Translations under genes and position numbers: made by a program
Notes under the pieces: model-generated
What the model was told of the DNA's origin: nothing
Databases searched by the model: none
What the model saw: the letters and a program-made list of their open reading frames with translations, nothing else
Shown: in pieces, positions 46,058 to 55,059 of the stretch
Layout of the letters: each line of letters opens with the position of its first letter
How positions within the stretch are numbered: the stretch's first letter is position 1
Assembly (NCBI RefSeq): GCF_918698085.1
Contig: NZ_CAKKLP010000001.1
Location: 929,143-993,142, forward strand
Direction: 5' to 3'
Length of the DNA stretch: 64,000 bases
DNA from: Chryseobacterium sp. Bi04
Lineage (GTDB): Bacteria; Bacteroidota; Bacteroidia; Flavobacteriales; Weeksellaceae

Positions 46058-48673
46058 TTAAAATGTCAGCCTTGGTTTAATAAGTTTAGCTACGGTAGCA
46101 GTCCATCCTGTCTGATGGGAAGCCCCTACGCCACGTCCATTGTCTCCATGGAAATATTCAAAGAAAGTGATATAATCTCTAAAGTGTTCATCATGATTAA
46201 ATTTCGGATTTCCGCCGTTAAAAGCACGTTGGCCATGTTCATCCTTTAAGAAAATAGAGCAAAGTCTTTTACTGATATTTTGGGCTACTTCATCAAGATT
46301 TTTTTTATCCCCACTTCCTGTTGGAAACTCTACTTTCAGACTGTTCCCATAATAATAATGAAAACGCTGTAAGCTTTCCACAATCAGAAAATTAATAGGA
46401 AACCATATAGGGCCACGCCAGTTGCTGTTACCGCCAAACATTCTGCTGTCACTTTCTGCAGGAGTATAATAAACTATATTTTCCGTTCCGTGAACAGAAA
46501 ATATAAAAGGATTTTCTTCATATACTTTAGACATGGCACGAATTCCGTAAGAACTTAAAAACTCCTTTTCATCAAGCATTCTTGTTAAAACTTTTGTCAG
46601 TCTGTTTTTACGAAGGATACTCATTAAGTGTTTCCTTCCATGTCCTTCCTCATCCCAATGAGAAACAAGCTTAGTAAGTTCAGGTTTGTTTTTTAAGATC
46701 CATTCCATTCTGCTTCTGAAGTTCGGCATCTTTTCCAGTAATCTGTGGTCTACGATTTCAACAGCAAAAAGAGGAATTAATCCCACAATACTTCTCAGCC
46801 TTAAAGATACACTGTCTCCGTTTCCAAGTTGAAGAACATCATAGAAAAAACCGTCTTCCTCATTCCAGAGGCCTTTGGTTCCTTCACCCAGATTTTCCAT
46901 TGCTTCTGCGATATAAAGATAATGCTCAAAAAATTTAATAGCCATATCTTCATACACCTGGTAATATTGGGCCAGTTCCATTGCAATGCGCATCATATTT
47001 AAAGCGTACATAGCCATCCAGCTTGTTCCGTCAGCCTGTTCAAGATGCTGCCCGTCTTTTAAAACCATATTCCGGTCAAAAGCACCAATGTTATCAAGAC
47101 CCAGGAAACCGCCCCCGAAGATATTCTTTCCATTTTTATCCTTTCTGTTTACCCACCAGGTAAAGTTCAGGAGAAGCTTCTGGAATACTTTTTCCAGAAA
47201 TAAAAGATCAGGTTTTCCATTATTTTTCTCATCAATTTTAAAAACCCTGAAGCAGGACCATGCATGTACAGGTGGGTTTACGTCGCTCATATTCCATTCA
47301 TAGGCAGGAAGCTGCCCATTAGGATGCATATACCATTCCTTGGTCAATAGCAAAAGCTGTCCCTTGGCAAATTCTGCATCTATCATGGATAAAGGAACAC
47401 AGTGAAAAGCCAGATCCCAGGTAGCATACCAGGGATATTCCCATTTATCAGGCATGGAAATAATATCCTTATTGTGGAGATGATTCCATTCTGTATTTCT
47501 TACGTATTCATTAAAGTTTCTGGGTGCTTCAAAATTAGGATCACCTTTCAGCCACTTTCCAATATTGTAATGATAAAACTGTTTATTCCAGAGAAGCCCG
47601 GCAAAGGCCTGTCTTTGAACATTCCTTTCATCTTCATCAGTGGTGTCATGTTGAATTTCGCTGTAAAATTCTTCAGCTTCAGCTTTCCTGGTATTGAAGA
47701 TCTCATCAAAGTTTTGAAAAGGTTCATCAGTTTCGTCAGGACACAGTCTGAATTCAAAAATCTTACATTGTCCGCCTTCAATAAGTTCGTCAATCAGAAA
47801 AGATGTTTTTGTTCCTCTTTTCTCAGGATTTACAGTGTCTCCCTTGTGAATAATAAAGTCATTAATACCGTCTTTGAAGTAAGTGTTTTCAATCTTGGGA
47901 GCTCCGTAAAGCTTGGAAGTATTGGTTTCATTATCACAAAATACCCGTTTTGCATTCCCATTTCTGGAATATAGCTTTTTAATCGAAATACTGTCATGAC
48001 CAATGCTGATACTCCCATCATGAGAAGAAGTCATTTCGCCTTTATAGGTATTATATCCCCATTTCCAGTTGTTTCTGAACCATGCCGTTGGTGCTACCAC
48101 AATTGGTGCGGCGTGCTGGCTTCGGTTACATACCGTAACCCTTACTAAAATATCGTTATGGTCAGCCTTACAATATTCAATGAAAATATCAAAATATTCA
48201 TCGTCGTTGAAGATTCCGGTATCAAAAATTTCATATTCCGGTTCCTTTTTGCTGCGTTTTCCGTTTTCTGTAAGAAGCTCATCATAAGGAAATGCATTGA
48301 TCGGATACTTATAAACCATTTTCATATAGCTATGAGTAGGAGTATTATCCAGGTAATAGAAAATTTCTTTGATATCTTCACCATGGTTTCCCTGAGGATT
48401 GCTCAACCCAAAGAACCGCTCTTTTACAATTTTATCTTTCTTGTTCCAAAATGAAAATGCAAAACAGAACAGCTGCTTGACATCGGAAATACCTGCAATA
48501 CCTTCTTCTCCCCAACGGTAGGCATAGCTTTCTGCATTGTTATGATTGGTAAAGTTCCACGCATTTCCGTTTGGGCTGTAATCTTCACGTACATTTCCCC
48601 ATTGCCGGTTGCTTACATAAGGTCCCCAGTTTTTCCATTTGGAATCTTGTAATCTTTCTTTTTCGGAGGTCAT
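46058..48673 (-). CDS. GH63/MGH-type glucosidase
   Basis: The 871-residue protein has no signal peptide and is therefore cytoplasmic. An N-terminal beta domain (about 1-330) is followed by an (alpha/alpha)6 barrel with WYATWDLAFHCVPLSM, YEWNMSDVNPPVHAWSCFRVF, EQADGTSWMAMYALNMM and SNWRGPIWFPINF. This is the pattern of mannosylglycerate-hydrolase/GH63-like enzymes annotated as glucosidase. Candidate acids are the Asp in YATWDLAF and a Glu near the C-terminal end. The sugar substrate is not clear. It is a single gene. Confidence 0.85.
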   Translation of the reverse strand: MTSEKERLQDSKWKNWGPYVSNRQWGNVREDYSPNGNAWNFTNHNNAESYAYRWGEEGIAGISDVKQLFCFAFSFWNKKDKIVKERFFGLSNPQGNHGEDIKEIFYYLDNTPTHSYMKMVYKYPINAFPYDELLTENGKRSKKEPEYEIFDTGIFNDDEYFDIFIEYCKADHNDILVRVTVCNRSQHAAPIVVAPTAWFRNNWKWGYNTYKGEMTSSHDGSISIGHDSISIKKLYSRNGNAKRVFCDNETNTSKLYGAPKIENTYFKDGINDFIIHKGDTVNPEKRGTKTSFLIDELIEGGQCKIFEFRLCPDETDEPFQNFDEIFNTRKAEAEEFYSEIQHDTTDEDERNVQRQAFAGLLWNKQFYHYNIGKWLKGDPNFEAPRNFNEYVRNTEWNHLHNKDIISMPDKWEYPWYATWDLAFHCVPLSMIDAEFAKGQLLLLTKEWYMHPNGQLPAYEWNMSDVNPPVHAWSCFRVFKIDEKNNGKPDLLFLEKVFQKLLLNFTWWVNRKDKNGKNIFGGGFLGLDNIGAFDRNMVLKDGQHLEQADGTSWMAMYALNMMRIAMELAQYYQVYEDMAIKFFEHYLYIAEAMENLGEGTKGLWNEEDGFFYDVLQLGNGDSVSLRLRSIVGLIPLFAVEIVDHRLLEKMPNFRSRMEWILKNKPELTKLVSHWDEEGHGRKHLMSILRKNRLTKVLTRMLDEKEFLSSYGIRAMSKVYEENPFIFSVHGTENIVYYTPAESDSRMFGGNSNWRGPIWFPINFLIVESLQRFHYYYGNSLKVEFPTGSGDKKNLDEVAQNISKRLCSIFLKDEHGQRAFNGGNPKFNHDEHFRDYITFFEYFHGDNGRGVGASHQTGWTATVAKLIKPRLTF

Positions 48674-48805
48674 ATCACATCATTTTTCTATACGAAGTTA
48701 GTTTTTTTGAAAAGTAATTCCAATTCCTATCATCTGAATAATTCTTAATATACCCTTGAAATACTTGTATTTATTGGGGATATTAAAATATTAATTTTTT
48801 TTTTT

Positions 48806-48834
48806 TTGAAATTAAAAGAAAAAAACTACCTTTG
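48806..48834 (+). promoter_or_regulatory. Promoter of the methionine operon, with T13 tract
   Basis: TTG at 48806-48808 and TACCTTTG at 48827-48834 are 18 nt apart and fit the Bacteroidetes promoter. A run of 13 T residues (48795-48807) overlaps the -33 element. Confidence 0.75.
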
Positions 48835-48862
48835 CATCATTCGTTCATTCAAATATTGAAAA

Positions 48863-48968
48863 TGTTATCAAGAAAGGTTGAGGGATTAGACCCTATGAAA
48901 CCTTAGCAACCCTTTGTGCAAGCAAAGAAGGTGCTACGTTCTACCAAAATAATTTTGGACAGATAACT
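48863..48968 (+). ncRNA. SAM riboswitch (SAM-I / S-box type)
   Basis: The leader folds around P1 GTTATC (48864-48869) and GATAAC (48962-48967). The core is recognisable: TCAAGAAAGG, GAGGGATTAGACCCTATGAAACC and TAGCAACC, then the downstream AAGGTGCTACGTTCTACC. S-box leaders sense S-adenosylmethionine and shut off methionine genes. Downstream, GCCATTTCCTGTGGC (48985-49000) is a weak hairpin followed by ATTTTC that may be part of the expression platform. Confidence 0.93.
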
Positions 48969-49028
48969 TACTGAAGTTCTTTTCAGCCATTTCCTGTGGC
49001 ATTTTCAATTGTATTAAAAATAATAGAA

Positions 49029-49985
49029 TTGAAAACAGAACTAAACTATATTAATCTTTCGTATCAAACCAATTCCCAAAAGGAATATTATATCCCGTTG
49101 AGCTATGAGCTTTTCGGGACAGACCTGTTTACTGCACCCATTATTTTAATCAATCATGCGCTAACCGGAAACTCAAATGTATCCGGAGAAAAAGGATGGT
49201 GGAAACAATTAATTGGTGAAAATCAGGTAGTTGATACAAAAAAATATACAGTTCTGTGTTTTAATATTCCCGGAAACGGATATGATAATTTTTTAATTGA
49301 AGATTATGAAGATTTCACCCCGGCAGATATTGCCAATATCTTTTTGAAAGGGCTGGAAACTTTACAGATCAAAAAACTATATGCCATTATTGGAGGCTCT
49401 CTGGGAGGAAGCATTGCTTGGGAAATGCTTACAAAGCAGCCTAAACTGGCGGAAATATTTATTCCTATAGCCTGTGATTACAGAACTCACGATTGGCTGC
49501 ATGCACAATGTCTGGTTCAGAAGTTTTTATTGAATGATAAAGATGAACCTCTGCAAAAAGCCAGAATTCATGCTATGTTGTGTTACCGGACTCCACAATC
49601 ACTCAATAACAGATTTCAAAACAAATACAATAAGGAGAAAAAAAGCTTAGAATCGGAAGATTGGCTGGTTTATCACGGTAATGCATTAAACGATAGATTT
49701 AGTTTAAAAGCATATAAGCTCATGAACCATCTGTTAATGAATATCAATGCAGATGAATCAATGCTGGATAAAATCCAGGCACGAATGCACATGATCTCCG
49801 TTGATACAGATTTATTCTTTCCTGCTTCTGAGATCAGGATGTGTTTTGAAAGAATGGCAGAGAAAAATAAGAATGTTTCTTATCACGAGATCCAATCAGT
49901 ACATGGGCATGACGCCTTCCTAATGGAATACCAACAATTAAATACTATCATAAAAAATATTTTATATACTCATGAAAAATGCTAA
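49029..49985 (+). CDS. metX: Homoserine O-acetyltransferase family protein (MetX)
   Basis: MetX acetylates homoserine, committing it to methionine. No ATG lies between the riboswitch and the conserved region. The TTG at 49029 (MKTELNYINLSYQ) follows an A-rich leader and is preferred to the GTG at 48996, which is inside possible riboswitch structure. The alpha/beta-hydrolase motifs are HALTGNS, GGSLGGSIAWEM with the nucleophile Ser, SVDTDLFFP and VHGHDAFL. The protein is somewhat shorter than classical MetX (about 350-380), as is usual in flavobacteria. It overlaps the next gene by 14 nt. Confidence 0.88.
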   Translation: MKTELNYINLSYQTNSQKEYYIPLSYELFGTDLFTAPIILINHALTGNSNVSGEKGWWKQLIGENQVVDTKKYTVLCFNIPGNGYDNFLIEDYEDFTPADIANIFLKGLETLQIKKLYAIIGGSLGGSIAWEMLTKQPKLAEIFIPIACDYRTHDWLHAQCLVQKFLLNDKDEPLQKARIHAMLCYRTPQSLNNRFQNKYNKEKKSLESEDWLVYHGNALNDRFSLKAYKLMNHLLMNINADESMLDKIQARMHMISVDTDLFFPASEIRMCFERMAEKNKNVSYHEIQSVHGHDAFLMEYQQLNTIIKNILYTHEKC

Positions 49986-51510
49986 CGAAATAAAATTTTT
50001 GAAGAACAGATCAATCATTAAATTTGAAGGAGAAGATTTCCTTGGAGAAATCGGAATTGACGGACGAATTTTCAAAGCGCTCACTTTAGCGCGTATCAGT
50101 GTAGGGGTAATTTCCCAGCAAGCTATAGAAAACGGAATCTCTATTTTGGTTCAGGAAAATGATGCAGAAAAAGCAGTGGCTTGTCTTATCGATGAATTTG
50201 AAGCAGAAAGAAAATCGGGAAAAGTTTCCCAAATCTACAGCATCAATAATGTTTCTGTACTTGGATTTGTAGCAGAAGATTTTAATAAAGTCCTTGCTGA
50301 GCTGGCCAGAAATAATGTTTTTCCATTGCTTTTAAACCAGGTTTCAGGAGAAAACAGAGTAAACATCGTAGTAACATCGTCACAGGATGAAAAAACCAGA
50401 AATATCTTAGAATCTGAAATATTCAAAAAACCAAAAACGGTTCACCTGGCAATTATAGGCCATGGAAATGTTGGAAAAACATTAATTGAACAGGTTCTTG
50501 AATCTTCAGAAGAAATTAAAAGACGCAAGAAAATAGACTTAAAAGTAGTTGCAGTAGCGAATTCAAAGAAAATAGCTTTCAATAAAAAAGGATTTGATGC
50601 AAATTGGAATGATGAGGTTCTAACAGCAGAACATTCATCAGATGTTCAGGAACTGATCAGATTCTCCAATGAAAATCAATTAGAAAATCTGATTGTCGTG
50701 GATAATACGGCGAGTAAGGATTTTGTAAAAAACTATCATGCCTTAGCCGAAAACGGATTTGACCTGGTTTCTTCCAATAAGATCTTCAACACACTTCCTA
50801 TTGAAGAATATCGTAAACTAAGATATACGTTGAGTAAAAACAACAGACGGTATTTGTATGAAACAAATGTAGGAGCAGGTCTTCCGTTAATTGATACCAT
50901 TAAATTATTACACCTTTCAGGAGAAAATATTACAAGAATAAAAGGCGTATTCTCGGGGTCTTTAAGCTATATCTTCAATAACTTCTCTGTAAGAAACGAT
51001 AAGTTTTCCAAAGTTATCGGAGAAGCAATGGAGAAAGGGTACACAGAACCGGATCCGCGTGAAGATCTTTCTGGAAATGACGTAGCAAGAAAACTTCTGA
51101 TTTTGGCAAGAGAGCTGGATCTGATCAACGAATTCCAGGATATTAATATTCAAAACCTGATTCCTGAAAATCTTCTGGCTGTAGAGAAAAATGAATTTAT
51201 CTCAAGGCTGGAAGAACTCGATGAAGAATATCAGAAGATTAAAGAAAACCAGGAGCCTGGGCATGTACTGCGTTATGTAGGAGATCTGCACGGAAATCTG
51301 CAGGAAGAAAAAGGACAGCTTGATGTCAAGCTAGTTTCTGTACCGGGAAGTTCAGCATTAGGGCAGTTAAAAGGTTCAGACTCCATATTTGAGATTTATA
51401 CAGAAAGCTACGGTGAAAATCCAATTGTTATTATGGGAGCCGGAGCCGGAGCGCAGGTAACTGCCAGAGGCGTTTTCGGAGATATTTTAAGAGTAAGTGA
51501 AATAAAATAA
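49972..51510 (+). CDS. Homoserine dehydrogenase with N-terminal ACT region
   Basis: This enzyme reduces aspartate semialdehyde to homoserine. Residues about 10-150 look like two ACT repeats (VGVISQQAIENGISILV, VSVLGFVAEDF), as in ThrA-type aspartokinases, but the kinase domain is missing. The Rossmann motif IIGHGNVGKTLIEQ lies at about 161-174. The catalytic part follows, with LVSSNKI, NVGAGLPLIDTIKLL, GVFSGSLSYIFNNF and YTEPDPREDLSGNDVARKLLILARE. The 512-residue length is that of the C-terminal part of bifunctional ThrA. The ACT region may retain amino-acid regulation. Confidence 0.93.
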   Translation: MKNANEIKFLKNRSIIKFEGEDFLGEIGIDGRIFKALTLARISVGVISQQAIENGISILVQENDAEKAVACLIDEFEAERKSGKVSQIYSINNVSVLGFVAEDFNKVLAELARNNVFPLLLNQVSGENRVNIVVTSSQDEKTRNILESEIFKKPKTVHLAIIGHGNVGKTLIEQVLESSEEIKRRKKIDLKVVAVANSKKIAFNKKGFDANWNDEVLTAEHSSDVQELIRFSNENQLENLIVVDNTASKDFVKNYHALAENGFDLVSSNKIFNTLPIEEYRKLRYTLSKNNRRYLYETNVGAGLPLIDTIKLLHLSGENITRIKGVFSGSLSYIFNNFSVRNDKFSKVIGEAMEKGYTEPDPREDLSGNDVARKLLILARELDLINEFQDINIQNLIPENLLAVEKNEFISRLEELDEEYQKIKENQEPGHVLRYVGDLHGNLQEEKGQLDVKLVSVPGSSALGQLKGSDSIFEIYTESYGENPIVIMGAGAGAQVTARGVFGDILRVSEIK

Positions 51511-51539
51511 AATTAATGTAACAATTTGACAATGTAAAG

Positions 51540-51619
51540 TTTACCAATATTTATAAATGGACGTTCTGAGCGTAGCGAAGAATCTCATTGCTATATTGTT
51601 AGACTGCTATATTGGTAAA
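51540..51619. repeat. Intra-operon hairpin repeat containing the TTCTGAGCGTAGCGAAGAATCTC motif
   Basis: Arms TTTACCAATAT (51540-51550) and ATATTGGTAAA (51609-51619) are perfect inverted repeats 58 nt apart. Between them lies a self-complementary core (51564-51586) of a type I recall as dispersed in many bacterial genomes, and GCTATATTG occurs twice. It fills the gap between homoserine dehydrogenase and sulfhydrylase genes. Confidence 0.6.
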
Positions 51620-51633
51620 TTAATTAAAACTAT

Positions 51634-52794
51634 ATGGAGAATTTTGAAACATCAGCAATAAGAACCCAAACTGAAAGAACCCAGTTTGACGAGCATTCCA
51701 CGCCATTATATCTTACATCCAGCTTTATTTTCCAGGATGCCGAAGATATGAGAGCAAGCTTTGCCGAAGAAAAGCCTAAAAACCTATACAGCCGTTTCTC
51801 TAACCCGAACGTAACGGAATTCACAGATAAAATTGCTAAAATGGAAGGTGCAGAAGCAGGATATGCATTTGCGACGGGAATGGCGGCAATTTATTCCACA
51901 TTTGCAGCATTATTGAATGCCGGCGATCATATTGTAAGCTGCCAGTCGGTTTTTGGATCTACCCATACCTTGTTTACCAAGTATTTTCCAAAATGGAATA
52001 TTGAAACCACCTACTTCAAGGCAGGCGATGCTGAAAATGTAGAAAAATATATCAAGCCTAATACAAAGATTCTATATCTTGAAACACCCACCAATCCTGC
52101 TATTGAGATTCTGGATCTGGAGTTTTTCGGGCAGATTGCTAAAAAATACAATCTTATTTTCATTGTAGATAACTGTTTTGCAACACCTTATCTTCAGCAG
52201 CCGATAAAATATGGTGCAGATGTTGTTGTACATTCAGCAACGAAGCTGATTGACGGACAGGGAAGAGTTTTAGGAGGAATTGCAGTAGGAAAGGAAGAGC
52301 TGATCAGAGAAATTTATCTTTTTGCAAGAAATACAGGACCTGCACTATCTCCTTTTAATGCATGGGTATTATCAAAAAGCCTGGAGACATTGGCAATCCG
52401 TGTTGAAAAACATTGTGAAAATGCATTGAAAGTAGCCGAGTTTTTAGAAAGTCACCCTAATGTAGAACTGGTAAAATATCCATTCCTGAAATCCCATCCG
52501 AACTATGAAGTTGCCAAAAAACAGATGAAGCTCGGAGGAAATATCGTTGCTTTTGAAATAAAAGGAGGAATAGAGGGCGGAAGAAATTTCTTAGATAAGA
52601 TACAAATGTGTTCACTTTCCGCTAACTTAGGTGATACAAGAACGATCGTTACTCACCCGGCTTCTACAACGCATTCCAAATTGTCTGATGAAGAGAGAAA
52701 CGAAGTAGGGATTACGGCAGGTTTAGTCCGTTGTTCAGTAGGGCTGGAAAATGTAGAAGATATCATTGTAGACCTGAAGCAAGCCTTAGATTAA
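51634..52794 (+). CDS. metZ: Trans-sulfuration-family enzyme, probable O-acetylhomoserine sulfhydrylase
   Basis: This 386-residue PLP enzyme belongs to the Cys/Met metabolism family. Motifs include YSRFSNPNVTEF, the ATGMAAIYSTFAALL region, ETPTNPAIEILDL, DNCFATPYLQQP and the PLP-binding SATKLIDGQGR with the catalytic Lys. With MetX upstream, the probable reaction is direct sulfhydrylation of O-acetylhomoserine to homocysteine; cystathionine gamma-synthase activity is also possible. The metZ symbol rests on context. Confidence 0.88.
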   Translation: MENFETSAIRTQTERTQFDEHSTPLYLTSSFIFQDAEDMRASFAEEKPKNLYSRFSNPNVTEFTDKIAKMEGAEAGYAFATGMAAIYSTFAALLNAGDHIVSCQSVFGSTHTLFTKYFPKWNIETTYFKAGDAENVEKYIKPNTKILYLETPTNPAIEILDLEFFGQIAKKYNLIFIVDNCFATPYLQQPIKYGADVVVHSATKLIDGQGRVLGGIAVGKEELIREIYLFARNTGPALSPFNAWVLSKSLETLAIRVEKHCENALKVAEFLESHPNVELVKYPFLKSHPNYEVAKKQMKLGGNIVAFEIKGGIEGGRNFLDKIQMCSLSANLGDTRTIVTHPASTTHSKLSDEERNEVGITAGLVRCSVGLENVEDIIVDLKQALD

Positions 52795-52799
52795 TTGAT

Positions 52800-52846
52800 A
52801 AAGCCCTGAAGGGGCGATTTAGTACAAGATAGGACATGGTCCTATT
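52800..52846. repeat. Double-hairpin repeat between metZ and metH
   Basis: AAGCCCTGAAGGGGCG forms one hairpin and ATAGGACATGGTCCTAT (52829-52845) a second with a perfect 7-bp stem. No T tract follows, so it is not a normal terminator. Confidence 0.6.
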
Positions 52847-52867
52847 CACTCATCAACTATAAGAGAC

Positions 52868-53878
52868 ATGACAAATATAGAATCATTAAATAAAGCCTTA
52901 AAAGAGCGTATCCTCATCCTCGACGGTGCCATGGGAACAATGCTTCAGCGTTACAAGTTTGAAGAAGAAGATTATCGCGGAGAGCGATTCAAAGACTGGG
53001 AACATCCGGTAAAAGGAAATAATGACCTGCTTTCTTTGACACAGCCCCATGCGATTGAAGAAGTTCATAAAAAATATCTGGAAGCAGGTGCTGATATCAT
53101 TGAAACGAATACGTTCTCAGGAACTACGATTGCAATGGCAGATTATCACATGGAAGAACTGGTTTATGAACTGAACTATGAGTCTGCAAGAATTGCCAGA
53201 AAAGCCTGCGATGAATACACCGCAAAAAATCCTGATAAGCCGAGATTTGTGGCAGGATCTATAGGGCCTACAAACAGGACAGCAAGTTTAAGCCCCGATG
53301 TTAATGATCCTGGGTATAGAGCGATTACTTTCGAAGAATTGAGAGTAGCTTACAGGCAGCAATGTGAAGCACTATTGGATGGAGGATCAGATATTTTGTT
53401 GGTAGAAACCATCTTTGATACACTGAATGCCAAGGCCGCCTTATTTGCCATTGATGAACTTCAGGAAGAAAGAGGAATTACAATTCCAATCATGGTTTCA
53501 GGAACCATTACCGATGCCTCAGGAAGAACTTTGAGCGGGCAGACAGCAGAAGCCTTTCTGATCTCAGTTTCTCATTTGAACCTGTTAAGCGTGGGCTTCA
53601 ACTGTGCTTTAGGAGCAGATCAGCTGACACCTTACCTGGAAACGCTGGCCCATAATTCAGAATTCTATGTTTCGGCTTATCCGAATGCAGGCTTACCGAA
53701 TGCTTTTGGGAAATATGATGAGACACCGGAAGATATGGCCAGACAGATTAAAGAATATGTAGAAAAAGGATTGGTCAATATTATCGGAGGATGCTGCGGT
53801 ACTACTCCGGAACATATCAAGGCAATTGCTGATATGGTAGAAAAATATCCGCCAAGAAAATTGAAGGAATTTGTGTGA
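52868..53878 (+). CDS. metH: Methionine synthase, homocysteine-binding module (MetH N-terminal part)
   Basis: The protein corresponds to the first module of cobalamin-dependent MetH (about 1200 aa in E. coli), here encoded alone in 336 residues. It has [15 protein letters not shown] at the start and the zinc ligands GFNCALGAD and [11 protein letters not shown] (one plus two Cys). The rest of MetH is encoded at 55060-57720. The two would have to associate. Split MetH is usual in Bacteroidetes; the gene between the parts is not. It belongs to the SAM-riboswitch operon. Confidence 0.95.
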   Translation: MTNIESLNKALKERILILDGAMGTMLQRYKFEEEDYRGERFKDWEHPVKGNNDLLSLTQPHAIEEVHKKYLEAGADIIETNTFSGTTIAMADYHMEELVYELNYESARIARKACDEYTAKNPDKPRFVAGSIGPTNRTASLSPDVNDPGYRAITFEELRVAYRQQCEALLDGGSDILLVETIFDTLNAKAALFAIDELQEERGITIPIMVSGTITDASGRTLSGQTAEAFLISVSHLNLLSVGFNCALGADQLTPYLETLAHNSEFYVSAYPNAGLPNAFGKYDETPEDMARQIKEYVEKGLVNIIGGCCGTTPEHIKAIADMVEKYPPRKLKEFV

Positions 53879-53961
53879 TTTGATAGATTTTTTTAATCAA
53901 AATCAAGAATGTTGGCTGGATTGTAAATATTAACTTTAAATAAACCATAAAGTTTAATGTA

Positions 53962-55053
53962 ATGGAAAAGCCGAGTTACTTAAAAAATTCAGACGATGCG
54001 AAACTGTTTAATGAACTGAGAAAGAAAGTGAACCAAAGGGTAGAAGCAATTCCTGAAAACAGGGATATTTATATTCAGGTGAAGGCTGTTATCCTGCCAT
54101 TGATCTATATAAGCTTATACTTTTCTGCAGTTCTCAACGCAGAAAAGCCTTGGATGTATATATTGAGTTTTATTGCAATGGGCATTTTTTTGGTTTTGAT
54201 TTACTTAAATCTAATTCATGAAGCAGCTCATAATAATATTTATAAAAGTAAAAGACTGAATTTTCTGGTTTTGCACATTTTTGATTTTGTGGGAGCTAAT
54301 TCCTACATCTGGAAAAAAAGGCATATAGCAAGTCATCATGCCTATCCGAATGTGGACGGCTGGGATACCGATATCGAGCAGAGTGGTTTGCTGTTAATCA
54401 TTCCCTGGATCAAAGCAAAAGGAGTACAGAAGTATCAGGATAAGTTTTTCTTTTTAGTATATCCGTTGTATTTATTCAACTGGATGTTTATAAGAGATTT
54501 TAGAGACTTCTTTGATAAGGAAAGGGTGATTTTGAAAACCCAGGGAAAAATACCTGCGATAGAAAAAATAAAAATGATAGGCTATAAGTTGTTCTACTTT
54601 TTTTATCAGATTGTAATTCCTGTTATGTTCTTTAAAGTATCAGTAGGCTTGGCATTGGGAGCATGGTTTTTACAGGTGATTTCAGCAAGTATTTTTGCCT
54701 TGTTTGTTTTATTGCCCCTGCATCCGCTGCCTGATAATGCTTTTCCGAGATTAGACAGGAGTAATGGACTTCCATTCAGCTGGCTTCGTCACCAATTTGA
54801 AGTCACTAATGATTTAAAAGAAAACAATTGGCTGGTGAGAAATGTGTTGGGGAATTTTAATTTCCATGTTGCCCATCATTTATTTCCAAATTATAGCTAT
54901 ATGTATTATAACGAAATCACTGAGGAGATAGAAAAATTTGCTAGAAAGTATGGTTTAGCATACAAAAGGTTTCCACTGATCACTGCTTTAGCCAAGCATA
55001 GAGATTTATTAAGGCAGAATGCAAATAATGCCTATTATATTTTAGAAGAATAA
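53962..55053 (+). CDS. Fatty-acid desaturase
   Basis: This is a membrane di-iron desaturase of 363 residues with three histidine boxes: HEAAHNN (about 91), HIASHHAYPNV (about 127) and FHVAHHLFPN (about 309). Hydrophobic helices lie between boxes 1 and 2 and after 2. The type resembles linoleoyl-CoA/front-end or sphingolipid desaturases without a cytochrome b5 domain. It lies 84 nt after one metH part and 7 nt before the other, and no link to methionine synthesis is evident. Its product would adjust membrane lipids. Confidence 0.9.
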   Translation: MEKPSYLKNSDDAKLFNELRKKVNQRVEAIPENRDIYIQVKAVILPLIYISLYFSAVLNAEKPWMYILSFIAMGIFLVLIYLNLIHEAAHNNIYKSKRLNFLVLHIFDFVGANSYIWKKRHIASHHAYPNVDGWDTDIEQSGLLLIIPWIKAKGVQKYQDKFFFLVYPLYLFNWMFIRDFRDFFDKERVILKTQGKIPAIEKIKMIGYKLFYFFYQIVIPVMFFKVSVGLALGAWFLQVISASIFALFVLLPLHPLPDNAFPRLDRSNGLPFSWLRHQFEVTNDLKENNWLVRNVLGNFNFHVAHHLFPNYSYMYYNEITEEIEKFARKYGLAYKRFPLITALAKHRDLLRQNANNAYYILEE

Positions 55054-55059
55054 AATTAA

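Noticed and set aside
47402..47974. 190-aa open frame opposite the glucosidase gene
   Set aside because: It is the antisense shadow of a well-supported coding region and has no recognisable domain or leader.
48996..49028. GTG start for metX
   Set aside because: It falls in a hairpin just after the riboswitch and adds residues without resemblance to MetX. The TTG at 49029 is preferred, although this is not certain.
52800..52846. Transcription terminator between metZ and metH
   Set aside because: Two hairpins exist but there is no T tract, and the genes on both sides belong to one pathway.
53962..55053. Desaturase gene as part of an insertion element splitting one metH gene
   Set aside because: The two MetH parts have complete domain borders, own start and stop codons, and split MetH is normal in Bacteroidetes; no target duplication was seen.
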